DNA of 64,000 nt from Petroclostridium xylanilyticum (GCF_002252565.1 NZ_NPML01000007.1:62001-126000), one strand, 5' to 3'; counted from the stretch's first letter, positions 8,087 through 17,747 are shown. The notes: a model not told the origin generated them from the letters alone. Made by a program: numbers and translations.

Positions 8087-9205
8087 TCATACTATTCTAA
8101 AAATACCCTGATTTGATTGAGCCGAAAAAATTTTAATACCTTTATTTTGGTATGTATCATTTAAATAATTCATTAAAAATGGAACAACAATATTTTCAGT
8201 TTCATAATGTCCGGCATCAATTAAATTGAGTCCGTTCTGCTGTGCAAATTGCGCTTCGTGATATTTAACATCCCCAGTGATATATACATCAGCTTTTTGT
8301 TTTACACAGGCAGATATAAAATCCGCCCCACTTCCTGTACAAATTGCAACCTTAGATATAATACTTTTTTCATTTCCTATATATTTTATGTATTCAATAT
8401 TTAACGTGTTTTTTACGAGTTTGATAAACTCACTGAAAGTCATTTCATTTTCCAAAGTCCCTATTCTTCCTATGCCAACAGCCTCTCCTTCAATTTCAAG
8501 AGGGTAAATGTCATATGCAACTTCTTCATACGGATGCACTTCAAGCATAGCTTTTATCACTTTACCCACTTTGTCTTGCGGTACAATTGTTTCAAGTCGG
8601 TATTCTTCGGCTTTTTCTACTTGCCCTTGCTTTCCGATAAAGGGGTTAGTACCTTCAAGGGGTTTAAAAGTTCCGGTTCCTTTAGTCATAAACGTGCAAT
8701 GGCTGTAGTCCCCGATCCATCCTGCCCCTTCTTTTGCCATTGCTTCTCTTACTGCATCTTGATATCCGTCAGGTATAAAAACTACAATTTTTTTTAATTG
8801 TACGTTTTTTAATGCTTTGAGCACCTTAACATTATTGAGCTGCAATCTTGATGCAAGAACGTCATTTAAGCCGCCTTTAGCAATATCTAAATTGGTATGT
8901 GCAGCATATACCGAAATATCATTCTTTATTAGGTTGCAAACCATCTGTCCTGTATAATCGTCCATGGTTATCTTTTTCAATGGCTTAAAAATTATTGGAT
9001 GATGTGCAATAATTAAATCAATCTTTTTTTCAACAGCTTCTTTGACTACTTCTAAAGTTACATCAAGTGTAACCATGATATTCTTGATTTCCTTTTGATA
9101 ATCGCCAATTAATAACCCTACATTATCCCAGGACTCTGCCAAATTTAGAGGTGCCAGCTTTTCAATTTTCTCTATAATTTCTCTGCATTTTACCATTGTC
9201 TGCAC
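8087..9205 (-). CDS. Nif3-like dinuclear metal-centre protein (YqfO type)
   Basis: Protein of 372 residues, the long NIF3/DUF34 form with an inserted PII-like domain. Metal ligands are visible in IIAHHPIIF (about 65), in AHTNLD (about 101) and in the C-terminal DAGHYETE (about 333). The insert (about 130-235) includes VVFIPDGYQDAVREAM and VHPYEEVAYDIYPL. It is proposed to be a GTP cyclohydrolase-related or metal-insertion protein; the cellular role is not settled. It lies 3 bp downstream of trmK, the usual Firmicutes pair, in a transcript that runs toward rnpB. Confidence 0.9.
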   Translation of the reverse strand: MQTMVKCREIIEKIEKLAPLNLAESWDNVGLLIGDYQKEIKNIMVTLDVTLEVVKEAVEKKIDLIIAHHPIIFKPLKKITMDDYTGQMVCNLIKNDISVYAAHTNLDIAKGGLNDVLASRLQLNNVKVLKALKNVQLKKIVVFIPDGYQDAVREAMAKEGAGWIGDYSHCTFMTKGTGTFKPLEGTNPFIGKQGQVEKAEEYRLETIVPQDKVGKVIKAMLEVHPYEEVAYDIYPLEIEGEAVGIGRIGTLENEMTFSEFIKLVKNTLNIEYIKYIGNEKSIISKVAICTGSGADFISACVKQKADVYITGDVKYHEAQFAQQNGLNLIDAGHYETENIVVPFLMNYLNDTYQNKGIKIFSAQSNQGIFRIV

Positions 9206-9208
9206 TCC

Positions 9209-9964
9209 TTATCCAATCAAGCAGTTTATGCTTTCATATTCCTTTAATCTTATCTGACAATCTGCAAGCCGTGTTAATGCGTTTTCAGAATGATTATTTT
9301 GCAGTTGTTTAATAATTTTTTTCATTTCATTTATTTTTATTGCCAGTAATTTTTTCAAAAGAGGGTCCTTCTTCTCAATAAGCTTCTTGCCGATATAATG
9401 GTAAATTTCTTTTTCTATTTTTTCTTTTCCATGTTCGGCTACAATTACATTATATATCTTGTCCCCTTCTGAAGCTAATTCTTCATCAACTATTTTATAA
9501 CCATTTTCTGAAAGCCATATCCTTACTTCCTCATGTCCAATCATAGGTTGAAGGATCAATTTGTTAACATTTCTAAGAACAGGTTCAGATACTGACAGAA
9601 TTTCAGTAATGAGCACCCCACCCATTCCTGCAATAATAATAGTATCAACTTCTCCGCTTTCTACTTTTTCCAAACCGTTACCCAGCCTGACATCTATTTT
9701 ATGCATTAATCCATATTTTTTTATATTAGCAGCGGCCTTTTCTACCGGTCCCTTTCTAATATCAGAAGCAATCACATATTCAGCAATGCCTTTGCTTATA
9801 AGATATATAGGAATATACGCATGATCAGTACCAATATCAGCTACCCTTGCACCCACCGGAACTTTATTGGCAATAAGCTGAAGCCGTGGAGAAAGCTTAA
9901 GTAACGAAGAAGTGTATTGATCTTTTAATAAGTTATCCTGTATTCTCAATTCTCCATTCTCCAT
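9209..9964 (-). CDS. trmK: tRNA (adenine(22)-N1)-methyltransferase
   Basis: SAM-dependent Rossmann-fold methyltransferase of 251 residues that methylates N1 of A22 in tRNA. Motif I is VADIGTDHAYIPIYL (about 40-54), followed by VIASDIRKGPVEKA and the family signature IIAGMGGVLI (about 112). A C-terminal helical region contains many Lys and Glu. The protein normally begins near LKLSPRLQLIA. The about 20 residues before it come from a GGAGAAT/GGAGAATT repeat at the 5' end, so a later start is possible. It is paired with the nif3-like gene downstream, as in Bacillus (yqfN-yqfO). Confidence 0.9.
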   Translation of the reverse strand: MENGELRIQDNLLKDQYTSSLLKLSPRLQLIANKVPVGARVADIGTDHAYIPIYLISKGIAEYVIASDIRKGPVEKAAANIKKYGLMHKIDVRLGNGLEKVESGEVDTIIIAGMGGVLITEILSVSEPVLRNVNKLILQPMIGHEEVRIWLSENGYKIVDEELASEGDKIYNVIVAEHGKEKIEKEIYHYIGKKLIEKKDPLLKKLLAIKINEMKKIIKQLQNNHSENALTRLADCQIRLKEYESINCLIG

Positions 9965-10044
9965 TCCCGATTTTATGTATTAAATTTACCTATATGATGC
10001 TCCTTACCCTTCACAAGGCATGTAAAATATTTAGTGTTGTTTAT

Positions 10045-10088
10045 CTAAAAAAGCCAGATAATGAACCTCACGTCCAATACCTGGCTTA
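10045..10088 (-). terminator. Terminator after the tRNA pair
   Basis: On the minus strand AAGCCAG and CTGGCTT arms enclose a longer loop and are followed by TTTT, just downstream of the two tRNA genes. Confidence 0.7.
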
Positions 10089-10102
10089 TGCTAATTCTAT
10101 AT

Positions 10103-10179
10103 TGGTGGGCCTTCAGGGACTCGAACCCCGGACCAACCGGTTATGAGCCGGTTGCTCTAACCAACTGAGCTAAAGGCCC
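10103..10179 (-). tRNA. tRNA with CAU anticodon (elongator Met, or Ile2)
   Basis: Cloverleaf on the minus strand: acceptor GGGCCTT with AAGGCCC, D arm AGCTCAGTTGGTTAGAGC, anticodon stem CCGG-loop CTCATAA-CCGG, T arm GGTTCGAGTCCC, and CCA encoded. The anticodon CAU fits either elongator methionine tRNA or the isoleucine tRNA that is modified to lysidine by TilS. Sequence alone does not decide; elongator Met is favoured. Confidence 0.9.
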
Positions 10180-10189
10180 AAAAAAATAA

Positions 10190-10265
10190 TGGCTCCTCAA
10201 GTAGGACTCGAACCTACGACCCTGCGGTTAACAGCCGCATGCTCTACCGACTGAGCTATTGAGGA
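10190..10265 (-). tRNA. tRNA-Asn (GTT)
   Basis: Cloverleaf on the minus strand: acceptor TCCTCAA with TTGAGGA, D arm AGCTCAGTCGGTAGAGC, anticodon loop CTGTTAA with anticodon GTT, T arm GGTTCGAGTCC, encoded CCA. It sits 10 bp upstream of the CAU tRNA in the same transcript. Confidence 0.95.
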
Positions 10266-10330
10266 ACATCCCAATAAATATTATACAATCATATTAAATG
10301 TTTTGCAATATCAAAGTAAAATTTTTTTAT

Positions 10331-10561
10331 TTATTTTCCATTTCCGGTATTATTATTGTGCAACGCACTATCCATTGGTTCACCTTTATACTTAATCAAT
10401 AATTCCCTTAACTGACTTGCTTGTTCAGCTTCTCGTTCAGCAAACTTTTTAAATACCGAACTTATTTCACCTTCTTTTATTCTTTTTGAATACATTTCAA
10501 AATCTCTTACTGCTTCCTGGGTATTAAGCCATGCTCTTTCAAGGCAATCAATAGCATCCAT
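10331..10561 (-). CDS. Small helical protein of unknown function
   Basis: Protein of 76 residues starting MDAIDCLERAWLNTQEAV. The start at 10561 is fixed by GGAGGTG seven bases upstream; an in-frame ATG 12 codons earlier lacks a ribosome site. It is predicted to be two or three charged amphipathic helices (VRDFEMYSKRIKEGEISSVF, FAEREAEQASQLRELLIKYK), reminiscent of ferritin-like or rubrerythrin-type helical hairpins, but no metal-ligand pattern is complete. It lies downstream of the rpoD terminator and upstream of the tRNAs. I do not recognise the family. Confidence 0.7.
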   Translation of the reverse strand: MDAIDCLERAWLNTQEAVRDFEMYSKRIKEGEISSVFKKFAEREAEQASQLRELLIKYKGEPMDSALHNNNTGNGK

Positions 10562-10633
10562 TGCAACATCACCTCCTAATATTTTTATTTTATACATCTT
10601 TGGCTGTTTTATACCATTACATACAAGAAGATT

Positions 10634-10671
10634 AAAAGGCTCGATTGACAGTTAGGTCAATCGAGCCTTTT
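10634..10671 (-). terminator. Terminator of the dnaG-rpoD operon
   Basis: Perfect AAAAGGCTCGATTGAC stem with a short loop on the minus strand, followed by TTTT. It begins within the stop codon of rpoD. Confidence 0.85.
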
Positions 10672-11746
10672 AATCCAGATAATCTTTTAGTTTTTTACTT
10701 CTACTAGGATGTCTCAACTTCCTTAGTGCTTTTGCTTCAATCTGTCTAATTCTTTCCCGGGTAACGTTAAACTCTTTTCCCACTTCTTCAAGTGTTCTTG
10801 CTCTACCATCATCCAATCCAAATCTCAACCTTAATACTTTTTCTTCTCTAGGGGTAAGTGTATCTAAAACATCTATAAGCTGTTCTTTTAATAGTGTAAA
10901 TGATGCTGCTTCAGCAGGTGCAGGAGCATCATCGTCGGGTATAAAGTCTCCTAAATGGCTGTCTTCTTCTTCCCCTATAGGCGTCTCCAAAGATACAGGT
11001 TCTTGTGCTATCTTCATGATCTCTCTGACTTTATCAATAGACATCCCCATTTCTTTAGCAATTTCTTCAGGCTGCGGTTCCCGGCCAAGCTCCTGCAGCA
11101 ATTGCCTGGAAACACGTATTAATTTGTTGATGGTTTCTACCATATGAACCGGAATTCTGATAGTCCTTGCCTGGTCGGCAATTGCCCTGGTAATCGCCTG
11201 GCGTATCCACCAGGTTGCATAAGTACTAAACTTATATCCTTTTTTATAATCAAATTTTTCTACAGCCTTAATCAGCCCTAAATTCCCCTCCTGAATCAAA
11301 TCAAGAAACAACATTCCGCGTCCAACATATCGTTTAGCAATACTTACAACAAGCCTTAAGTTTGCTTCAGCTAAACGCCTCTTCGCTTCCTGATCTCCTT
11401 TTTCCATTCTCTGGGCTAACTCAATTTCTTCCTCAGGAGTAAGTAGAGGGACTTTCCCAATTTCTTTCAGGTACATTCTTACCGGGTCATCTATGCTTAT
11501 CCCTTCAGGAATACTTAAATCCAGATCTTCTTCAGTAATCTGAATGTCTTCCAACTCCTGCTCTATATCTCCAACAATTTCAATACCCATATTTTCAATC
11601 GTTTCATAAACTTTCTCTATTTGATCTGGATCCAGTTCAATTTCCTCAAGGGTATCCATTATTTCTTTATAGGTAAGCATTCCCTTGCTTTTTCCTCTAT
11701 CTACCAACTCTTTGATGATAGCTTTTTTGCTTTCAGTTGATTTCAT
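10670..11746 (-). CDS. rpoD: RNA polymerase primary sigma factor (sigma-A)
   Basis: Housekeeping sigma factor of 358 residues, the usual Firmicutes length. A short region 1.1 (about 1-75) is followed by [20 protein letters not shown] (region 1.2), [16 protein letters not shown] and [18 protein letters not shown] (2.1-2.2), and [20 protein letters not shown] (2.3-2.4, which reads the -10). Region 3 follows. Region 4.2 ends the protein with [20 protein letters not shown] (reads the -35). It forms an operon with dnaG 29 bp upstream, as in Bacillus (dnaG-sigA). A sigma-H-type promoter lies ahead of dnaG, and a terminator follows directly. Confidence 0.97.
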   Translation of the reverse strand: MKSTESKKAIIKELVDRGKSKGMLTYKEIMDTLEEIELDPDQIEKVYETIENMGIEIVGDIEQELEDIQITEEDLDLSIPEGISIDDPVRMYLKEIGKVPLLTPEEEIELAQRMEKGDQEAKRRLAEANLRLVVSIAKRYVGRGMLFLDLIQEGNLGLIKAVEKFDYKKGYKFSTYATWWIRQAITRAIADQARTIRIPVHMVETINKLIRVSRQLLQELGREPQPEEIAKEMGMSIDKVREIMKIAQEPVSLETPIGEEEDSHLGDFIPDDDAPAPAEAASFTLLKEQLIDVLDTLTPREEKVLRLRFGLDDGRARTLEEVGKEFNVTRERIRQIEAKALRKLRHPSRSKKLKDYLD

Positions 11747-11775
11747 TTACTGTTGTCCCTCCTTCCAGTTCATGA

Positions 11776-13554
11776 TTATTTTTGTTTGTATTCTATTAAT
11801 AACGTATGTAATTTTTCAACATTCCCTTCTTTTAGACTTATCTTAATTTTTTGCATATTTTTTTCTTTATTTATCGTTTCAATAAGTTCAACTGCGGCTT
11901 TAAGATTGTCTTCAAAATTTGGTTCTATTTGAAATATAGAAGTAGCTGTTTTAATTTCCTCACCTTCAAATCTGGAGACTATTTGAGCAGGGTCAACTGC
12001 TTCATCTTTTTCTCTTAATGCGTATATAATTGTTGCAATCTTTACATGCAGGTCGTCAGAAAAATCGTCGGGCCTTATTAATTCCCTAACCTTATTAAAT
12101 ACAAACTTGTCATAACATAATACATTGATTAGCATCCTTTCAGCATTTATTAATCTTGTGTTTACAATATTATTTTCACTGCTGTTTTTTACTATTGCTA
12201 CAGGCTCTGGCACTATTTCCCTGGTATTTTTCAAACTTTTATTGCCCTTGTCAGCATTTTTAGATATTATCTTTTTTATTTCTGCCAAAATAGCCTGGCT
12301 GCTAATCTTTGTTTCTTCAGAAATCTTTTGTATATAAGCATCTCTTTCAACTGCATTATCAATTTTTGCAAATATATTCGCCAGTTCAGTTACAAAATCA
12401 ACTTTTTGTACGATGTCATTAATATCGTATTTTGCTTTTAATAAATTTATTTTATACTCAATAAGGCTTTTTGACTCTCTAATTGCTTTTTCAAATTTCT
12501 CTGCACCTTTGGCCCTTATAAATTCATCGGGATCTTTGCCCTCACTCAGTGATAAAATTTTCACTCTACATCCTTCTTCTGTAAGAATATCCATTCCTCT
12601 TAAAGTAGCTGCCTGTCCTGCAGCATCAGAATCATAAGCAATAATGGCCTCCTGACAAAATTTTTTGATCAATTTTGCCTGTTCATGCGTAAAGGCCGTC
12701 CCTAATGAAGCTACGGTATTTATTATTCCATTTTGGTGAAGAGATATAACATCCATATATCCTTCTACAATAATTAATTCATTTTTATTTGCATTTTTCG
12801 CAAAATTAAGTCCATAAAGAGTCCGGCTTTTGTTAAACACAACAGTTTCAGGGGAATTTAAATACTTGGGAAGAGAATCATCTAATACTCTACCTCCAAA
12901 CCCTATAACATTTCCCCTTAAATCTATAATCGGAAACATAATTCTATTTCTAAACCTGTCATAATAAGTGTTTTTATTTTTGTTCTCAATAATCAATCCC
13001 GCATCAAGAATGTCCTGTATTGCATATCCCTTTCCTTTTAGATATTGAATAAGGGCATCCCATGAATCCGGGGCATATCCTAATCCGAAGCTTGTGGCAG
13101 TTTTTGGATTGATCATCCGCTTTCTCAAATATTTTCTTCCATTTTCTCCTTCTTGAGAATGTAAACATCTATAAAAAAATCTTGCAGCTTCAGTATTAAT
13201 TTTTAAAATAAGCTGCTTTTTCTCAAACCTTTTAGCCTCATCGCCGCGATAGTCTCCTTCAGGAAGCCTGATTTTAGCTCTTTCTGCAAGTAGCTTTATC
13301 GCTTCGATAAAATCTATCCTTTCAATGGACATTATAAACTGGACGACTGTGCCTCCAGCTCCGCATCCGAAACAATAATATAACTGCTTATCTGGCGAAA
13401 CGGTAAACGAAGGAGTTTTCTCTTTATGGAACGGACACAGACCTGTAAATCTATTTCCTACCCTTTTTAATTTTACATATTCTGATACAATATCTACTAT
13501 ATCATTAGCAGCTCTTACTTCCTGTATAACTTCCTCAGGATAAAATTGAGCCAT
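11776..13554 (-). CDS. dnaG: DNA primase
   Basis: Enzyme of 592 residues that makes RNA primers at the replication fork. The N-terminal zinc finger has CPFHKEKTPSF and YYCFGCGAGG (about 40-70). The catalytic core carries FRNRIMFPIIDLRGNVIGFG and the TOPRIM motifs ELIIVEGYMDVI (about 262) and IIAYDSDAAGQ (about 305). The last about 150 residues form the helicase-binding domain. The start at 13554 follows AAGGAGA. It is first in the dnaG-rpoD operon. Confidence 0.97.
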   Translation of the reverse strand: MAQFYPEEVIQEVRAANDIVDIVSEYVKLKRVGNRFTGLCPFHKEKTPSFTVSPDKQLYYCFGCGAGGTVVQFIMSIERIDFIEAIKLLAERAKIRLPEGDYRGDEAKRFEKKQLILKINTEAARFFYRCLHSQEGENGRKYLRKRMINPKTATSFGLGYAPDSWDALIQYLKGKGYAIQDILDAGLIIENKNKNTYYDRFRNRIMFPIIDLRGNVIGFGGRVLDDSLPKYLNSPETVVFNKSRTLYGLNFAKNANKNELIIVEGYMDVISLHQNGIINTVASLGTAFTHEQAKLIKKFCQEAIIAYDSDAAGQAATLRGMDILTEEGCRVKILSLSEGKDPDEFIRAKGAEKFEKAIRESKSLIEYKINLLKAKYDINDIVQKVDFVTELANIFAKIDNAVERDAYIQKISEETKISSQAILAEIKKIISKNADKGNKSLKNTREIVPEPVAIVKNSSENNIVNTRLINAERMLINVLCYDKFVFNKVRELIRPDDFSDDLHVKIATIIYALREKDEAVDPAQIVSRFEGEEIKTATSIFQIEPNFEDNLKAAVELIETINKEKNMQKIKISLKEGNVEKLHTLLIEYKQK

Positions 13555-13638
13555 TAGAAATCTCCTTACACCTTTATATTTATATTGATAAAATAAAATT
13601 GCTCATTAATGTTATATAAATTTCATCCGACTTATTTT

Positions 13639-13665
13639 ATTCGACATAAGCTTTAAAATTCCTTC
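13639..13665 (-). promoter_or_regulatory. Candidate sigma-H promoter for dnaG-rpoD
   Basis: On the minus strand GAAGGAATT (13657-13665), 11 bp, then GTCGAAT (13639-13645). This fits the sigma-H consensus RnAGGAwWW-N11/12-RnnGAAT exactly. In Bacillus subtilis the sigA operon also has a sigma-H promoter. About 85 bases of leader follow before the dnaG start. Confidence 0.6.
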
Positions 13666-13808
13666 TTTTTTGTTAAATATATTTGCTAAAATAAAAACTA
13701 TTTTTATATATATTGTTTACCTATGATATTCTAAGTTAAACAACAGTAGTTTCCATCCGACTAATCGCTATTAAATAGTTATAGCCATATTTTACATTTT
13801 TATGCACA

Positions 13809-14810
13809 TTATGCTTTTCTCCAGGAAGCAGGGATAAATATCTCATAAAATTTATGAATTGCGTACCTATCTGTCATACCCGCTATATAATCGCATACAA
13901 CTCTATGTATATCTGAGTTTTCCAGGCAAACCTGCAACTCATCCGGCAGACTTTCCGGGTGTTTAACAAAATAATTATATAATTCGCTTACTATATTTTG
14001 TGCTTTTTGCTCTTCTTTTTTTGCAATAGAGCCAATATAAACATTATCAAACATAAACTTGCGTAAATCCATAGTAGCCTGATATACATCCTTACTCATG
14101 CTAAGCATATCTTTACTTGCACTTTCATATATAATATCTGAAATCATCGTATTAATCCTCTCTGCATGGGTTTTACCCAGGATTTCCAAACAATGCTTTG
14201 GTATGCTTTCTTTAGCGATGACCCCTCCCCGGATCGCATCATCAATGTCATGATTAATATAAGCAATCCTGTCAGCATACTTTATAATTTGTCCTTCTAG
14301 GGTCATAGCCTTATTTTCTCCTGTATGATTTACAATACCATCTCTTACTTCTGCGGTTAAATTGATTCCCTTGCCATTTTCTAAAACATCTACAACTCTT
14401 AAGCTTTGCTCATAGTGCTTAAAGCCATAGGGACAAATACTATCTAATACAAATTCACCCGCATGACCAAAAGGGGTATGCCCCAAATCATGGCCTAAGG
14501 CAATTGCTTCCGTCAGGTCTTCATTCAATCTCAAAGCTCTTGCTATCGTCCGGGCAATTTGTGCAACTTCTAAAGTATGGGTAAGCCTCGTTCTGTAGTG
14601 GTCGCCTTCAGGAGTAATAAATACTTGTGTCTTATGTTTTAACCTTCTAAAAGATTTTGAATGAATGATTCTATCCCTATCTCTTTGAAAATCGGTTCTT
14701 ATCTCACATTTGCGTTCCGGCCTGGCTCTACCTTTGCTCTTTGAACTCAGTTGTGCATGGGGGGATAGTATTTGTTCCTCAATATACTCTGTGTGTTCGC
14801 GAATATTCAT
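13809..14810 (-). CDS. dgt: Deoxyguanosinetriphosphate triphosphohydrolase-like HD protein
   Basis: HD-domain dNTPase of 333 residues, the short (type 2) Dgt form. RSFRRLKHKTQVF (about 55) and GDHYRTRLTHTLEVAQIART (about 70-90) lead into the metal-binding ALGHDLGHTPFGHAGE (about 106-121). A further conserved block is IIKYADRIAYINHDIDDA (about 180). It removes triphosphate from dNTPs and helps tune nucleotide pools. It lies just upstream of dnaG-rpoD, 250 bp away, an order often seen in Clostridia (ppdK, dgt, dnaG, rpoD). The substrate preference cannot be read from sequence. Confidence 0.9.
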   Translation of the reverse strand: MNIREHTEYIEEQILSPHAQLSSKSKGRARPERKCEIRTDFQRDRDRIIHSKSFRRLKHKTQVFITPEGDHYRTRLTHTLEVAQIARTIARALRLNEDLTEAIALGHDLGHTPFGHAGEFVLDSICPYGFKHYEQSLRVVDVLENGKGINLTAEVRDGIVNHTGENKAMTLEGQIIKYADRIAYINHDIDDAIRGGVIAKESIPKHCLEILGKTHAERINTMISDIIYESASKDMLSMSKDVYQATMDLRKFMFDNVYIGSIAKKEEQKAQNIVSELYNYFVKHPESLPDELQVCLENSDIHRVVCDYIAGMTDRYAIHKFYEIFIPASWRKA

Positions 14811-14920
14811 ATAGGCTCACCACCTTTAAAGTTTTCTACTTAAATATATACTACAAAAATAAAAGATTTCCTTCTTTTTTATATTTATTTATTCTATATA
14901 TTTACTGACGTGTCAAGGGC

Positions 14921-14984
14921 AGATGTCGAGGGGACGGAGTTGTTGACATAAGCTTATGTCAACAACTCCGTCCCCTCGACATCT
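14921..14984. repeat. Perfect 64-bp palindrome, GGGGACGG repeat family
   Basis: Two 32-base arms are exact reverse complements with no loop. Each arm holds AGGGGACGGAGTTGTTGAC flanked by ATGTC and GACAT, which pair with each other. It is the same core family as the repeats at 18825, 26596, 28333, 33211, 50136, 51549, 51890, 56623 and 56950. Between dgt and ppdK it may also stop transcription. Confidence 0.85.
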
Positions 14985-15007
14985 CCGGCGCGTGGCGGTT
15001 AAAAAGA

Positions 15008-15037
15008 AAAAGCCTGGCATAAAGCCAAGCTTTCCCC
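15008..15037 (-). terminator. Terminator of ppdK
   Basis: On the minus strand AAAGCTTGGC, loop TTTAT, GCCAGGCTTT and then TTCTTTTT. It starts about 13 bases after the ppdK stop codon. Confidence 0.85.
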
Positions 15038-15049
15038 TATTTCAGCAAA

Positions 15050-17701
15050 TTATTTTTGTCCTAAATCTTTTGTTCCCTTCATTTCATTTACTCTTGCCTG
15101 TGCAGCAGCCAATCTCGCAATTGGTACTCTGAATGGTGAACAGGACACATAGTTCAATCCTGCGTTATGGCAGAATTCTACGGAAGAAGGATCTCCACCA
15201 TGCTCACCGCAGATACCCAACTTGATATCCGGTCTTGTCTTTTTACCAAGTTCAACTGCCATTTTAACCAGCTTACCAACACCGGTTTGGTCAAGTTTTG
15301 CAAATGGATCGGATTCAAAAATCTTCTTATCATAGTAGTCATTTAAGAATTTACCTGCATCGTCTCTTGAGAACCCGAATGTCATCTGGGTTAAGTCATT
15401 GGTACCAAAAGAGAAGAATTCTGCTTCAGTAGCTATTTCATCTGCTGTTACAGCAGCTCTTGGCACTTCAATCATTGTACCCACTTTATACTCAAGATTT
15501 ACCCCAGCTTCTTTAATAATAGCATCTGCAGTCTTTACTACTACATCTTTTACGTATTTTAATTCTTTAACTTCTCCTACAAGAGGAATCATAATTTCAG
15601 GAACAACATTCATTCCTTCTTTATTTACGTTAATTGCAGCTTCTATAATAGCTCTTGCTTGCATTTCCGCAATTTCAGGATAAGTTACTGCAAGACGGCA
15701 CCCTCTGTGTCCAAGCATTGGGTTAAACTCTTGCAGACTTTCTACTGTTTCTTTCAATTCTTCAAAGCTTAGTCCCATTTCTTGTGCTAACGCTTTGATA
15801 TCCTCATCAGCATGTGGCAAGAATTCATGTAATGGTGGATCCAGTAATCTGATGGTTACAGGGAATCCTTTCATCGCTTTGAATATACCTTCAAAATCGC
15901 CTCTTTGCATTGGAAGAAGTTTAGCAAGAGCTTTTCTTCTCTGTTCTTCGGTCTTAGCAACAATCATTTCTCTTACTGCAGGAATTCTATCTTCTTCAAA
16001 GAACATATGCTCTGTACGGCAAAGTCCGATACCTTCTGCTCCGAATTTAACAGCCGTTTCAGCATCTTTAGGTGTATCTGCATTTGTTCTAACCTTTAAG
16101 GTTCTGATTTCATCAGCCCATGCCATGAAAGTAGCAAAATCACCGGTTAGTTGTGCTTCTATAGTAGGTACCGCTTCACCATATACATTACCGGTGCTGC
16201 CATCTAAAGAGATATAGTCGCCTTCATTATATCTGTTACCGTCTTTAGCAATAAAATATTTTTCTTCTTCGTTTATCTTAATATCTCCACATCCGGCTAC
16301 ACAGCAGGTACCCATACCTCTTGCAACAACTGCTGCGTGAGAAGTCATACCACCTCTTGCGGTTAAAATACCTTGTGATACCGCCATACCTTCGATATCT
16401 TCAGGCGAAGTTTCCAATCTTACAAGTATAACCTTATTGCCGGCTTTTGCAGCTGCAACAGCTTCTTCTGCAGTAAAGTAAACCTTACCGGCAGCAGCTC
16501 CGGGAGAAGCAGGAAGACCTTTCGCAATAACTTTGGCAGCTTTCAAAGCCTTTGGTTCAAAGGTTGGGTGTAATAATGCATCCAACTGCTTTGGATCAAC
16601 CTTTAATACAGCTTCTTCTTTTGTAATCATTCCTTCACTTACAAGGTCAACTGCAATCTTCAATGCAGCAGCAGCAGTCCTCTTACCATTTCTGGTCTGG
16701 AGCATGTACAGTTTACCTCTTTCAATGGTAAACTCCATATCCTGCATATCTCTGTAGTGTTTTTCAAGTTTTTCAGCAATTGCAACAAATTGATTGTAAA
16801 CTTCAGGCATAATTTCTGCTAACTGGGAAATAGATTGTGGTGTTCTAATACCTGCAACAACGTCTTCACCCTGCGCATTCATCAAGAACTCTCCATAAAG
16901 CTTCTTTTCACCAGTAGATGGGTTTCTGGTAAATGCAACACCGGTACCGGAATCGTTACCCATGTTACCAAATACCATTGCCTGTACGTTAACTGCGGTA
17001 CCCCAGTCACTTGGAATATCATTCATTCTTCTATATACAATTGCTCTTGGGTTATCCCATGAACGGAAAACAGCCTTCACAGCTTCAATTAATTGCTGTT
17101 TTGGCTCTTGCGGGAAATCAAAGCCTTTTTCTTCTTTAAATAACTTCTTAAATCTTACAACCAGCTCTTTTAAATCGTTAGCATCCAGTTCGGTGTCTAA
17201 ATGAACACCTTTTTCTTCTTTCATAATGTCGATTAATTTTTCAAATTTTGGCTTTGGAACTTCCATTACGACATCAGAGAACATTTGAATGAATCTTCTG
17301 TAGCTGTCATATGCAAATCTTTCATTATTTGTAAGCTTTGCAAGACCTTCTACAACCTCATCATTCAAACCGAGGTTAAGAATTGTGTCCATCATACCAG
17401 GCATGGAAGCTCTAGCACCGGATCTAACTGATACTAGGAAAGGATTATTTACATCACCAAATTTTTTACCTACAATTTTTTCTGTTTCAGCTAATTTTTC
17501 TTCGATTTGCGCCAGGATATCATCACCAATAACCTTTCCATCCTGATAATATCTTGTGCAGGCTTCAGTGGTTACTGTAAAGCCTTGTGGTACAGGAAAA
17601 CCCAGCTTCGTCATTTCCGCAAGGTTAGCACCTTTACCACCTAGTAAATTTCTCATGCTTGCGTCACCTTCGCTAAAAAGGTAAACATATTTTTTGCTCA
17701 T
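15050..17701 (-). CDS. ppdK: Pyruvate, phosphate dikinase
   Basis: Enzyme of 883 residues that interconverts pyruvate, ATP and phosphate with PEP, AMP and pyrophosphate; in Clostridia it often serves glycolysis or gluconeogenesis in place of pyruvate kinase. The ATP-grasp domain (about 1-340) begins FSEGDASMRNLLGGKGANLA. The swivelling domain carries the phospho-histidine in GGMTSHAAVVARGMG (about 455). The PEP/pyruvate TIM barrel carries GLCRTEHMFF (about 560) and the catalytic Cys in GICGEHGGDP (about 832). Length is typical. AGGAGG precedes the start. It is monocistronic, with its own promoter and terminator. Confidence 0.97.
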   Translation of the reverse strand: MSKKYVYLFSEGDASMRNLLGGKGANLAEMTKLGFPVPQGFTVTTEACTRYYQDGKVIGDDILAQIEEKLAETEKIVGKKFGDVNNPFLVSVRSGARASMPGMMDTILNLGLNDEVVEGLAKLTNNERFAYDSYRRFIQMFSDVVMEVPKPKFEKLIDIMKEEKGVHLDTELDANDLKELVVRFKKLFKEEKGFDFPQEPKQQLIEAVKAVFRSWDNPRAIVYRRMNDIPSDWGTAVNVQAMVFGNMGNDSGTGVAFTRNPSTGEKKLYGEFLMNAQGEDVVAGIRTPQSISQLAEIMPEVYNQFVAIAEKLEKHYRDMQDMEFTIERGKLYMLQTRNGKRTAAAALKIAVDLVSEGMITKEEAVLKVDPKQLDALLHPTFEPKALKAAKVIAKGLPASPGAAAGKVYFTAEEAVAAAKAGNKVILVRLETSPEDIEGMAVSQGILTARGGMTSHAAVVARGMGTCCVAGCGDIKINEEEKYFIAKDGNRYNEGDYISLDGSTGNVYGEAVPTIEAQLTGDFATFMAWADEIRTLKVRTNADTPKDAETAVKFGAEGIGLCRTEHMFFEEDRIPAVREMIVAKTEEQRRKALAKLLPMQRGDFEGIFKAMKGFPVTIRLLDPPLHEFLPHADEDIKALAQEMGLSFEELKETVESLQEFNPMLGHRGCRLAVTYPEIAEMQARAIIEAAINVNKEGMNVVPEIMIPLVGEVKELKYVKDVVVKTADAIIKEAGVNLEYKVGTMIEVPRAAVTADEIATEAEFFSFGTNDLTQMTFGFSRDDAGKFLNDYYDKKIFESDPFAKLDQTGVGKLVKMAVELGKKTRPDIKLGICGEHGGDPSSVEFCHNAGLNYVSCSPFRVPIARLAAAQARVNEMKGTKDLGQK

Positions 17702-17747
17702 TAATTCTTCTACCTCCTATGTACTTTATATATATGTTTTTATATGT

